From assembly GCA_001769655.1 (NCBI GenBank), contig MEPC01000017.1, forward strand, positions 1-64,000: a stretch of 64,000 nt of DNA, read 5' to 3'. The stretch comes from Bacteroidetes bacterium RIFCSPLOWO2_12_FULL_37_12. Lineage in GTDB: Bacteria > Bacteroidota > Bacteroidia > 2-12-FULL-37-12. The position numbers were made by a program, and so were the translations under genes. Under the pieces are notes generated by a model. It was given only the letters and a program-made list of their open reading frames with translations, was not told the DNA's origin and did not search any database. Shown here in pieces: positions 8,872-16,958 of the stretch. The first letter of the stretch is position 1, and each line of letters starts with the position of its first letter.

Positions 8872-9585
8872 TTAACGGGTAGAATGAAAGTTAGCGATAA
8901 TTTCCAGTTGTTTAAAGTTGTTAACAAGAATTCGTTTCCCTTCAAAAGAAATTATATTTTCTTTGACAAATTCATTTAGGTGTTTGGAAACCTGTTCTTT
9001 CGTAGTTCCGGCTAACTCAGCAATATCCTGGCGACTTAATAAAATTTCTTGTATTTTATTCCCAAACACCGGGTATGATTCTGAAATCTTCATCAATGCG
9101 TATGCTACTTTTTCCCTTACCATAAGAGAGGACAGATTTTTGACAATTTCTTCAGAGCGAAAAAGTTCATCAGAAAAAAACAAAACCATCTGATAACCGA
9201 GTTTAGGATTACTCATGACCACCTTTTCAAAATTCTCATTAGAAATAAAACAAATAAATGAATCCTCTATGGCAGTAGCAGAAATAGGCCAGAATTTCCG
9301 GTTGATTCCTCTATGACCAACTATATCCCCATTTCTGGCAAGCCGTATGATTTGCTTTTTATTTCCTAATCCTGTTTTATATACTTTCACCTTTCCAGAT
9401 AAAATAAAATAAATTCCATTTACAGGAGTTTCTTCGTTAATAATATGATGCCCTTTTTTACAATGGAGAACCGTTTTATTATCGTTGATAAAACTTACCC
9501 AATTATCATCACAACAATTTAATAACGAGCAATTCCGGTTTGGACAGCTCAGACAATTTACATCAAATAGTTGCTGGGTTCTCAT
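8872..9585 (-). CDS. Crp/Fnr-family regulator with an FNR-like cysteine set
   Basis: The 237 residues comprise an N-terminal cysteine cluster, a cyclic-nucleotide-binding-fold domain (about 30-150) and a C-terminal winged helix (about 160-237). Cysteines C11, C14 and C19 near the N-terminus plus C112 in the beta-roll correspond in layout to the four [4Fe-4S] ligands of E. coli FNR, which suggests oxygen or redox sensing; C24 and C25 are extra. The recognition helix GTTKEQVSKHL contains E197, S200 and K201, resembling the E-xx-S-R contact set of FNR. It lies upstream of, and on the same strand as, the cytochrome c/NirK-like pair, which it probably regulates. Redox sensing is inferred, not proven. 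Confidence 0.85.
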   Translation of the reverse strand: MRTQQLFDVNCLSCPNRNCSLLNCCDDNWVSFINDNKTVLHCKKGHHIINEETPVNGIYFILSGKVKVYKTGLGNKKQIIRLARNGDIVGHRGINRKFWPISATAIEDSFICFISNENFEKVVMSNPKLGYQMVLFFSDELFRSEEIVKNLSSLMVREKVAYALMKISESYPVFGNKIQEILLSRQDIAELAGTTKEQVSKHLNEFVKENIISFEGKRILVNNFKQLEIIANFHSTR

Positions 9586-9695
9586 TTAATACATGATTGC
9601 ATTAACAAAAGTAATAAACGATAGTTGTGGCTAATAGGACAAATATCATGCGGATCAAAAAAGATAGAATTTATAGTAGCACCCTTATCCCTCCC

Positions 9696-10829
9696 CTACA
9701 AATTCCCCCTCCTCGCCTGCTCCATTTCCAGCGATTCAAAAAGGGCTTTGAAATTTCCTTTTCCAAACGACCGCGCGCCTTTCCGTTGAATGATTTCGTA
9801 AAATAACGTGGGACGATCTTCCACCGGTTTGGTGAAAATCTGCAATAAATACCCTTCATCATCTCTGTCAACAAGAATACGGAGGTTTTGAATGGCACGG
9901 ATGTCTTCATCAATCTTTCCGACCCTATCCATCAGGGTGGCGTAGTAAGAATCAGGTATCGTAAGAAATTCAACGCCACGGCTCTGGAGTTGGGTAACCG
10001 TTTCTAGAATATTGTCGGTTGCCATAGCTACGTGCTGAACGCCAGGTCCGTAATAAAATTCAAGGTATTCATCAATTTGTGATTTCTTTTTCCCAGGTGC
10101 TGGTTCATTTATCGGAAATTTAATCCGTTCGTTGCCATTAGACATTACCTTGCTCATTAAAGCAGAATATTCGGTAGAAATGTCTTTATCGTCAAATGAT
10201 AAAATGTTTTTAAACCCCATTACGTCTTCATAAAATTTCACCCATACATTCATCTTTCCTAACTCCACATTTCCAACACAATGGTCCACATATTTTAATC
10301 CAACGGAAGTGGCTTTAAATTCGGGATTGTACGGAACATATCCGGGAAGAAACGGACCCTTGTAATTTTTTCTTTCTACAAAAGTATGCACGGTGTCACC
10401 ATAAATTTTTATGGAAGATATTCGTACTTCGCCATCTTTATCAGATAGCGTTTGTGGTTTAAAATCAGATACAGCTCCCCGTTTAATTGCCTCGTGGTAA
10501 GATTTTTCTGCATCATCCACCCACAATGCCAGCACTTTTACGCCATCGCCGTGCTTTTTTACATGGTTGGAAATTTCACTATCTGGAATCAACGAAGAGG
10601 TCAACACAAATCTTATTTTATTTTGCTGTAATACATACGAACAGCGATCGCGTTTTCCGGTCTCAAGTCCGCTATATGCTACGGGTTGAAAACCAAAAGC
10701 TGATTGATAATAATGCGCCGCTTGCTTTGCATTTCCTACATAAAATTCCACATGGTCGGTTCCATTGATGGGCAGAAAATCGGTGAGCGTTCCGACAGAT
10801 TTTTTTTCAATTGTTTCGGTGGGTTCCAT
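9696..10829 (-). CDS. hppD: 4-hydroxyphenylpyruvate dioxygenase
   Basis: A 377-residue non-haem Fe(II) dioxygenase of the vicinal-oxygen-chelate fold that converts 4-hydroxyphenylpyruvate to homogentisate in tyrosine degradation. The expected 2-His-1-Glu metal ligands are visible: H183 (VDHCVGN), H266 (GVQHVAMATDN) and E345 (FYEIIQRKG). The C-terminal segment FGKGNFKALFESLE is typical of the family. The length is normal. It follows hmgA on the same strand after an 83-nt gap that holds a REP-like palindrome, and hmgA supplies the next pathway step. Confidence 0.96.
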   Translation of the reverse strand: MEPTETIEKKSVGTLTDFLPINGTDHVEFYVGNAKQAAHYYQSAFGFQPVAYSGLETGKRDRCSYVLQQNKIRFVLTSSLIPDSEISNHVKKHGDGVKVLALWVDDAEKSYHEAIKRGAVSDFKPQTLSDKDGEVRISSIKIYGDTVHTFVERKNYKGPFLPGYVPYNPEFKATSVGLKYVDHCVGNVELGKMNVWVKFYEDVMGFKNILSFDDKDISTEYSALMSKVMSNGNERIKFPINEPAPGKKKSQIDEYLEFYYGPGVQHVAMATDNILETVTQLQSRGVEFLTIPDSYYATLMDRVGKIDEDIRAIQNLRILVDRDDEGYLLQIFTKPVEDRPTLFYEIIQRKGARSFGKGNFKALFESLEMEQARRGNL

Positions 10830-10880
10830 ATTTTAAAATTTTATTATTAATTAAATACAGATGATGAATTTCTAATGACT

Positions 10881-10909
10881 GTACAGACGGGTTTTAAACC
10901 CGTCTCTAC
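10881..10909. repeat. REP-like palindrome between hmgA and hppD
   Basis: Perfect 10-nt arms agacgggttt (10885-10894) and aaacccgtct (10896-10905) flank one base; gta/tac extend the stem after one mismatch. It resembles the palindromes at 27651, 41722 and 50541. Confidence 0.7.
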
Positions 10910-10912
10910 TGA

Positions 10913-12067
10913 TTACTCCAACCAGCTCAAATAATAATCTTCATCCATCAATTTCAATCCCTCTTTTGTGATTTTCAATGGATGAAACGTATCTATCATT
11001 ACTGCTAATTCTTCTGTGGATTTTGCCCCGATGCCTTTTTCAACAGTTCCGGGATGAGGACCATGGGGAATACCCAAAGGATGAAGTGTAATTTGTCCTT
11101 GTGTGACATGTTTTCTGCTCATAAAGTCGCCGGCTACATAATACAAAACCTCATCAGAATCAATGTTGCTGTGGTTATAAGGAACAGGAATCGCCAATGG
11201 ATGATAATCATATAATCGAGGACAGAAAGAACATACTACATAATTTCTCCCTTCGAAGGTCTGATGAACGGGAGGGGGTTGATGCACCCTTCCGGTTATC
11301 GGTTCAAAATCGTGAATAGAAAAAGCCCAGGGAAAAACAAAACCATCCCAGCCGATGACATCAAACGGGTGTGCTTCGTAGGTATATGGAAATAGTAACA
11401 TTCCCTTTTTGATTAATAGTTTATATTCTCCCTTTTCATCATGCGTTTCCAATTTTTTAGGGGGGCGAATATCCCGCTCACAAAAAGGAGAATGTTCCAG
11501 CAACTGACCAAACTCATTCCGGTATCTGCGAGGAGTATATATGGGACTAAACGATTCAAGAATCAAAAGCCGGTTATCTTTATTTTTAAACTCAATCTGA
11601 TAAGTTGTGCCACGGGGAATAATCACATAATCACCATAACCGAAGTCAATATTTCCGAATTGTGTTTTTAGTGTTCCCTCCCCTTTATGAATAAACAACA
11701 TTTCATCTCCATTGACATTTTTATAGAAATAGTTCATTGATTCCTGGGGAGCCGCCAAAGAAATCATTACATCATTATTGAACAATACGGTTTTTCTGCT
11801 TTTGAGATAATCCTTTTCGGGTTTAACCTGAAAACCCTGAAAAGAACGATGTTGCATATTGTTTTCAATGCCCATTTCCGGTGCCACCGAATAGCTTTTA
11901 TCAATTTTCAGAACTTTGGTAGGAGGATGAACATGATAAAGCAGGGAAAGCATGCTGGAGAAACCTTCGGTGCTGAAAAGCTCTTCAGAATAAAGAACTC
12001 CCTTTTTGTTGCGGAATTGGGTATGCCGCTTATGCGGTATTTTCCCGAGTGTGTGATAGAAAGGCAT
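10913..12067 (-). CDS. hmgA: Homogentisate 1,2-dioxygenase
   Basis: A 384-residue cupin-fold Fe(II) dioxygenase that opens the ring of homogentisate to maleylacetoacetate. Family hallmarks include the N-terminal YHTLGKIPHKRHTQF, the cupin metal region around IPHGPHPGTVEKG and the following MIDTFHPL segment. The length matches the shorter Bacteroidota form. It is the first gene of a two-gene operon with hppD. A TAAATTTG -7 box lies 24 nt upstream of the ATG. Later steps (maleylacetoacetate isomerase, fumarylacetoacetase) are not in this window. Confidence 0.93.
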   Translation of the reverse strand: MPFYHTLGKIPHKRHTQFRNKKGVLYSEELFSTEGFSSMLSLLYHVHPPTKVLKIDKSYSVAPEMGIENNMQHRSFQGFQVKPEKDYLKSRKTVLFNNDVMISLAAPQESMNYFYKNVNGDEMLFIHKGEGTLKTQFGNIDFGYGDYVIIPRGTTYQIEFKNKDNRLLILESFSPIYTPRRYRNEFGQLLEHSPFCERDIRPPKKLETHDEKGEYKLLIKKGMLLFPYTYEAHPFDVIGWDGFVFPWAFSIHDFEPITGRVHQPPPVHQTFEGRNYVVCSFCPRLYDYHPLAIPVPYNHSNIDSDEVLYYVAGDFMSRKHVTQGQITLHPLGIPHGPHPGTVEKGIGAKSTEELAVMIDTFHPLKITKEGLKLMDEDYYLSWLE

Positions 12068-12090
12068 TGTGTCCGGTTTTTATTAAAGTA

Positions 12091-12098
12091 CAAATTTA
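12091..12098 (-). promoter_or_regulatory. -7 box TAAATTTG of the hmgA-hppD operon
   Basis: The reverse strand matches TAnnTTTG with a leader of about 20 nt to the hmgA ATG. It is divergent from the + strand box at 12135. Confidence 0.6.
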
Positions 12099-12134
12099 CT
12101 AAAAAATTTTATATCCATATAGAAAAAATTTTAC

Positions 12135-12142
12135 TACTTTTG
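12135..12142 (+). promoter_or_regulatory. -7 box TACTTTTG for the PorE-like gene
   Basis: It matches TAnnTTTG and lies about 60 nt before the ATG at 12203. No clear -33 TTG was found. Confidence 0.5.
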
Positions 12143-12202
12143 AAAAATTCTTATCAGAGAAGTTTTCATTCCAATATAAAATAACAACTTTCTAAATTAA
12201 CC

Positions 12203-14098
12203 ATGTATAAAACAAAATTTATTTCTTATAGCATCTTTTTTATTATCCTACCGGTCACCCTTGCACATCCTCAATCTCTCAATCGTCTTATGAAAGACGG
12301 CGAAAAATTCTTTGAGAATGGTAATTATTCAGCCGCTGTAAAAGCATATCTGAAAGCCGATTCATTAAAGCCGGATGATGCAGAAATACTTTTCAAAACA
12401 GCCATGGCTTATCTGAAAAGCCCTATTAAAAAGCCGGCTCAGTCATTTTTTGAGAAGGCGTATAAGAAAAATCCAATCGTCAACAAAGAAATAGTATTTT
12501 GGCTGGCAAGAGCCAACCATCTTAATCAGAATTTTGATGCGGCTATTGTAAATTATAAAAAATTTCTTTCCCAGATTAAAAATCAACGGAAAAAAGAATT
12601 AGCCCGTTACATTTATGAATGTGAAAACGGTAAAAAATTAGTGGTAAGTCCTGTTCAAATTACCATTACCAACATGGGTAAGGAAGTTAATACTCCCTAT
12701 CCGGAATATATTCCTCTGCTTAGTGTAGATGGAATGACCATGATTTTTACTTCCCGCCGACCCGATAGCAAAGAGGGGAAAATTGCCGATGATGGAAAAT
12801 ATTTCGAGGATATATACACTGCGCGACATCTCAATAATCACTGGGAAACAGCCGTTAATATATCTTCTATCAACACAGCTAAACATGATGCGGCAGTCGG
12901 TTTATCTGTAAGCGGACAAAAACTTTTTATATATTATGATAAGAAAGGAGGGGATATTTATATAGCCGAATTTAACGGTGAGAAATGGTCAATACCTTCT
13001 GACTTTGGAGAAATTACAAATACGGAGTTCTTTGAGTCATCTGCCCGGCTATCTGCAAATGAAAGAGAATTATACTTTGTGAGTGACCGCACTATGGGAA
13101 TTGGAGGGAAGGATATTTATATGTGTTCTAAAAATATAAACGGTACCTGGTCAAAAGCCAAGAATCTTGGAAAAGCAATTAATACTGAATATGACGAAGA
13201 ATCACCTTATCCTCATCCCGATGGGAAATCATTATATTTCAGTTCACGAGGGCATGATGGAATGGGCGGTTTTGACATCTTCAAAACAGAAAAAAAACAA
13301 TTGAGTTGGAGTAAACCCGAAAACATCGGTTATCCTCTGAATTCTTCGGATGATGACTTGTATTTTACACTTTCTGCCAACAAACTCTGGGGCTACTATT
13401 CTTCGGTAAAAGAAGGTGGTTTTGGTGACCAGGATTTATACATTATTAAAATGCCGGTTAAGGAAAAACCACCCGAATTAATTCTAGTCAAAGGTGTAAT
13501 TAAAGACGCGGTATCCGGCGAGGGCATTGAAGCCGAAATAAATATTACTGATAATAAAACAAATGAGCCGGAAGCAACACTTCGGTCTAATCCCGGGTCG
13601 GGGAGTTATTTGATTACACTTCCGGCGGGAAAAAATTATGGTATTTCAGTGCAGAGGGAACCCTACCTGTTTTTTTCAGAAAATTTTACTTTGCCTGAAG
13701 GCACAACTTACAAAGAATATGTTCGTGATATACTTCTAAACCCAATGAAAACAGGTAATAAAATCATTTTAAAGAATATATTTTTTGATACCGATAAGAC
13801 AGAACTGAAAGCAGAATCTACTACGGAAGTTGACCGGTTATTTGATTTATTGATTAAAAATAGTGAAATAAAAGTAAAAATTTCAGGACACACGGATGAT
13901 GTCGGAGATGAAAAGCACAATCAGGTACTTTCAGAACAACGGGCGCAATCGGTTGTTAAACGATTGATCGAAAAGGGTATCACGGAAAACCGTTTGCAAT
14001 ATGCAGGATATGGTGAAAGTAAGCCCATTTCCGATAATAAGACGGAAGAAGGGAGGCAGATGAACCGTAGGACAGAATTTGAGATTGTGGAATCGTAG
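12203..14098 (+). CDS. OmpA-family protein with TPR, PD40 propeller and carboxypeptidase-regulatory-like domain (PorE-like)
   Basis: A 631-residue exported protein. Domains in order: signal peptide (1-24), TPR-like helices (about 27-135), WD40-like/PD40 beta-propeller with repeated LYFSS/DIY motifs (about 165-420), a carboxypeptidase-regulatory-like domain starting VKGVIKD (about 430-505), and an OmpA peptidoglycan-binding domain (about 515-631) with GHTDDVGDEKHN and SEQRAQSVVKRL. This order is the one described for PorE of the type IX secretion system, a periplasmic peptidoglycan link. Unlike PorE it has no evident lipobox. A second protein with the same order is at 29285-31816. Either could serve the secretion apparatus or be a general peptidoglycan anchor. 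Confidence 0.85.
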   Translation: MYKTKFISYSIFFIILPVTLAHPQSLNRLMKDGEKFFENGNYSAAVKAYLKADSLKPDDAEILFKTAMAYLKSPIKKPAQSFFEKAYKKNPIVNKEIVFWLARANHLNQNFDAAIVNYKKFLSQIKNQRKKELARYIYECENGKKLVVSPVQITITNMGKEVNTPYPEYIPLLSVDGMTMIFTSRRPDSKEGKIADDGKYFEDIYTARHLNNHWETAVNISSINTAKHDAAVGLSVSGQKLFIYYDKKGGDIYIAEFNGEKWSIPSDFGEITNTEFFESSARLSANERELYFVSDRTMGIGGKDIYMCSKNINGTWSKAKNLGKAINTEYDEESPYPHPDGKSLYFSSRGHDGMGGFDIFKTEKKQLSWSKPENIGYPLNSSDDDLYFTLSANKLWGYYSSVKEGGFGDQDLYIIKMPVKEKPPELILVKGVIKDAVSGEGIEAEINITDNKTNEPEATLRSNPGSGSYLITLPAGKNYGISVQREPYLFFSENFTLPEGTTYKEYVRDILLNPMKTGNKIILKNIFFDTDKTELKAESTTEVDRLFDLLIKNSEIKVKISGHTDDVGDEKHNQVLSEQRAQSVVKRLIEKGITENRLQYAGYGESKPISDNKTEEGRQMNRRTEFEIVES

Positions 14099-14120
14099 GG
14101 CGAAAAATTTTTCTCTTTTT

Positions 14121-14160
14121 GAAAGACCTCACCCCAGTCCCTCTCCAAATTGGAGAGGGG
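14121..14160. repeat. REP-like interspersed repeat, copy 1
   Basis: The stretch contains acctcaccccagtccctctc and forms a hairpin with perfect 10-nt arms ccctctccaa (14139-14148) and ttggagaggg (14150-14159). A second copy sits at 58981-59019 inside the 3' end of fbp. Confidence 0.75.
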
Positions 14161-14206
14161 GTAAAGGTTAGTTATGCATAAAACAATAAAAAAAGTGACG
14201 ATTACT

Positions 14207-14238
14207 ATTGAATTTAATCCAACAAATTTTTACCTTTG
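14207..14238 (+). promoter_or_regulatory. Full Bacteroidota promoter for the aminotransferase gene
   Basis: TTG at 14208-14210 is separated by 20 nt from TACCTTTG (14231-14238), matching TTTG-N19-21-TAnnTTTG. The box contains an in-frame TTG (14236) that would give a false upstream start. Confidence 0.7.
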
Positions 14239-14256
14239 GTAAAAAAACTTCCAACT

Positions 14257-15534
14257 ATGAAAGTTTCCTATATGGCTCAGCACCTGATCGGTTCGGAAAT
14301 AATCCGGATTGCCGCATCAGTAAACGAATTAATTGCGAAAGGCGAAAAAATCTGCAATCTAACCATTGGGGATTTTGAACCGAAATATTTTCCGATTCCG
14401 GAAGAATATAAAAACGCAATAACCGATGCATATAATAAAGGTGAAACTAATTATCCTGCGGCAAACGGTATTGCTCCTCTGCGGAATGCGGTTTCAAAAT
14501 TTTTATCAGAATACGAAAAACTTTCTTATTCACCTGATGAAATTTTAATATCAGCCGGAGCCAGACCTTTAATTTATGGAGTATTTGTGACCCTGATTGA
14601 CAAAGGCGACACCGTGATTTACCCTGTTCCCTCCTGGAATAATAACCATTATGTGCACATAACCGGTGCAAAAGGAATTCCTGTGGATGTAAAAGCAGAA
14701 AATAATTTTTTACCCGTAGCGGATGATTTCAGATCTCATTTAAAAGATGCCACTCTTGTGTCATTGTGTTCGCCATTGAATCCTACCGGAACAACCATTT
14801 CACAAGAACAACTGGAAGGAATATGCGATTTAATTATTGAAGAAAACAAAAGAAGAGGCGAAAAGCAGAAACCTCTATATCTATTGTATGACCAGATTTA
14901 CTGGTTGCTAACGTTTGGAGAACATACTCACTTTAATCCAGTGTCACTGCGACCGGAAATGAAAAAATATACTGTATTTATTGATGGTATGTCAAAAGCA
15001 TTTGCTTCAACCGGTGTTCGGGTAGGATGGGCATTTGGACCTAAAGAAGTCATTGAGCGAATGAAGGCAATATTGAGCCATCTGGGTGCCTGGGCTCCCA
15101 AAGCCGAACAGGTAGCAACTGCTAACTTTTTAACTAAAAATACAGCCATAAATAACTATCTTACTTTATTTAAAAATAAAATTGAAGAGCGATTAACTGT
15201 TTTATATGATGGCTTAATTAATCTGAAAGAAGAAGGATATCCTGTGGATGCAATTGTTCCGATGGCCGCAATTTACCTGACAGCCCGCTTTGATTTGATT
15301 GGTAAGATGGGTGTTGATGGGAAAATTTTTAAAGACAGTACAGATATTACAGATTTTCTACTTCACAAGGCAAAAATGGCGGTTGTTCCATTTTACGCGT
15401 TTGGGGCATCTATTAATAATGCATGGTTCCGGCTCTCAGTGGGTGCAGTTACGGTAGAGGAGATAAAAGGGGTGTTAGGAAATTTGAGAGAGGCATTAGA
15501 GACATTGAAAGCGGTAGAGGTTGAGCGTGGGTGA
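14257..15534 (+). CDS. Class I/II PLP-dependent aminotransferase
   Basis: A fold-type I aminotransferase of 425 residues from the ATG at 14257. The PLP-binding lysine is K247 in DGMSKAFAS, followed by the phosphate-binding arginine in GVRVGWA. SPLNPTGT and YDQIYW are the usual cofactor-contact motifs. I chose this ATG because the in-frame TTG seven codons upstream lies inside the promoter -7 box. Specificity cannot be read from sequence. An aromatic or aspartate substrate is plausible, and the nearby hppD/hmgA pair would suit an enzyme making 4-hydroxyphenylpyruvate from tyrosine. Confidence 0.85.
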   Translation: MKVSYMAQHLIGSEIIRIAASVNELIAKGEKICNLTIGDFEPKYFPIPEEYKNAITDAYNKGETNYPAANGIAPLRNAVSKFLSEYEKLSYSPDEILISAGARPLIYGVFVTLIDKGDTVIYPVPSWNNNHYVHITGAKGIPVDVKAENNFLPVADDFRSHLKDATLVSLCSPLNPTGTTISQEQLEGICDLIIEENKRRGEKQKPLYLLYDQIYWLLTFGEHTHFNPVSLRPEMKKYTVFIDGMSKAFASTGVRVGWAFGPKEVIERMKAILSHLGAWAPKAEQVATANFLTKNTAINNYLTLFKNKIEERLTVLYDGLINLKEEGYPVDAIVPMAAIYLTARFDLIGKMGVDGKIFKDSTDITDFLLHKAKMAVVPFYAFGASINNAWFRLSVGAVTVEEIKGVLGNLREALETLKAVEVERG

Positions 15535-15577
15535 GGGGTTGGGAAATAATTAATGGTTATACTAATTTAATAGAAAT

Positions 15578-16522
15578 TCACTCCACTTTCACATACCGTC
15601 TCATCCTCTCCAAATCCCCTTTGGTTATAGTAATAATCTTCAACACATCTTCCACTCTCTCGTAATTTCCATGTTGTTCCCTGTAGGCAATGATTTTTTC
15701 CCCAATACGGTATCCGATATAAGGATGTGTTCCAAGTTCCTGAAGTGTCACTGAGTTCAGATTCAGCTTTTTCAACAAAGAAGTATCTGAAATATAAAAG
15801 TGTTTTATTATTTCAGAATAATTTGAACTGTCTATTCCTTTTATTTCGCGTAATTGTTCCAAGGTTATAAAACCTCCTAATCTCTTTTTATATTTTAAAA
15901 TTTTCATTGATAACTTTTCTCCGACACCGTAAATACGGATTAAATCAGAAGTATCGGCGGAATTTAATTCCATTTTCCATTCGGTAAAAGTTGTTTTCTT
16001 TTCTGAAAAATTATAATCCGCTTTTTTATACTTCTGAAAACTCTCTTTAATTTCCCGTTTTTCTGAGTAATGTTTATCTTTCACAAAAGAATCTGGAAGA
16101 GCTATAAAAGGTTTAATTTTTTCAAAAAACGACGATTCCATACCGTAAATCTTTTTCAGATCATTCTTACTTCGAAATTTTCCGCCTTTTGAATGATAAT
16201 TAATAATCCTGTGTGCAACTCTTTCTTCACAACCATATCTTTTCCATTGTTCTATATTCAACGTATCGGGAATAAACGGGACAGGGTTTTCTAAAACAGG
16301 CATTTCCTTTTTTTCTTTCAAAGCAATCATATTCGCCCATGATTTTTCTAAACTATCCAGCATTTTTCTGTCTCTTGTGTCATTGATTTCTCCCGAATTG
16401 CTATCCGGATAAGGCATAAAACAGACGCCTGCAAGGATAAAAATTAATATTAGAAATCCATTCATTTCCGTTTGTGAAAAATAAAATGATTTCTGTACGA
16501 AATAATAAAATTTCTTAAACAT
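15578..16522 (-). CDS. Helix-hairpin-helix (ComEA-like) protein with an N-terminal membrane segment
   Basis: The 314 residues have an N-terminal transmembrane segment (about 22-38) and then three helix-hairpin-helix regions (about 95-150, 190-245 and 250-314) of the ComEA/competence type. Such regions bind DNA backbone without sequence preference. A role in DNA uptake at the membrane is possible, but Bacteroidota encode many such proteins with no proven role. It starts 54 nt downstream of rpsJ on the same strand, at the place where rplC would normally follow, so it may be cotranscribed with the ribosomal genes. Confidence 0.8.
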   Translation of the reverse strand: MFKKFYYFVQKSFYFSQTEMNGFLILIFILAGVCFMPYPDSNSGEINDTRDRKMLDSLEKSWANMIALKEKKEMPVLENPVPFIPDTLNIEQWKRYGCEERVAHRIINYHSKGGKFRSKNDLKKIYGMESSFFEKIKPFIALPDSFVKDKHYSEKREIKESFQKYKKADYNFSEKKTTFTEWKMELNSADTSDLIRIYGVGEKLSMKILKYKKRLGGFITLEQLREIKGIDSSNYSEIIKHFYISDTSLLKKLNLNSVTLQELGTHPYIGYRIGEKIIAYREQHGNYERVEDVLKIITITKGDLERMRRYVKVE

Positions 16523-16576
16523 GGTAGATCAATAATTCATAGGTCGTAAAATCTAATTAAGGGCAAGCCCCAAAAT

Positions 16577-16882
16577 TTATACTTTAATCTCCACATCCAC
16601 ACCGCTTGGTAATTCCAACTTCATCAATGCGTCAATCGTTTTTGCGCTTGAAGAGTAAATATCCACAAGACGTTTATAGGTACATAACTGAAATTGCTCT
16701 CTTGACTTTTTATCAACATGCGGTGAGCGGAGAACCGTATAAATTCTTTTTTTAGTTGGCAACGGGATAGGACCATTTACCACTGCTCCGGTGGACTTAA
16801 CAGCTTTTACAATTTTTTCGGCAGAACGGTCAATCAATGAATGATCGTAGGATTTTAATTTGATTCGTATTTTTTGGTGCAT
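16577..16882 (-). CDS. rpsJ: 30S ribosomal protein S10
   Basis: A 101-residue S10 with the canonical start [14 protein letters not shown], the internal GPIPLPTKK and [10 protein letters not shown] segments, and the C-terminal [11 protein letters not shown]10 forms part of the 30S head and, as NusE, takes part in antitermination. It follows fusA after 76 nt. It is the last ribosomal gene here: rplC and the rest of the S10 operon do not follow. Confidence 0.98.
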   Translation of the reverse strand: MHQKIRIKLKSYDHSLIDRSAEKIVKAVKSTGAVVNGPIPLPTKKRIYTVLRSPHVDKKSREQFQLCTYKRLVDIYSSSAKTIDALMKLELPSGVDVEIKV

Positions 16883-16958
16883 GGGTTAATTTTTTGAACG
16901 TACAAACTTACATGAAATTTTTATATTACAAATAAACATAATAAAAATCCTTCGCAAA

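Noticed and set aside
9671..9913. 80-residue reverse frame at the 3' end of hppD
   Set aside because: It overlaps hppD in another frame and reads mostly the same DNA as the hppD C-terminus.
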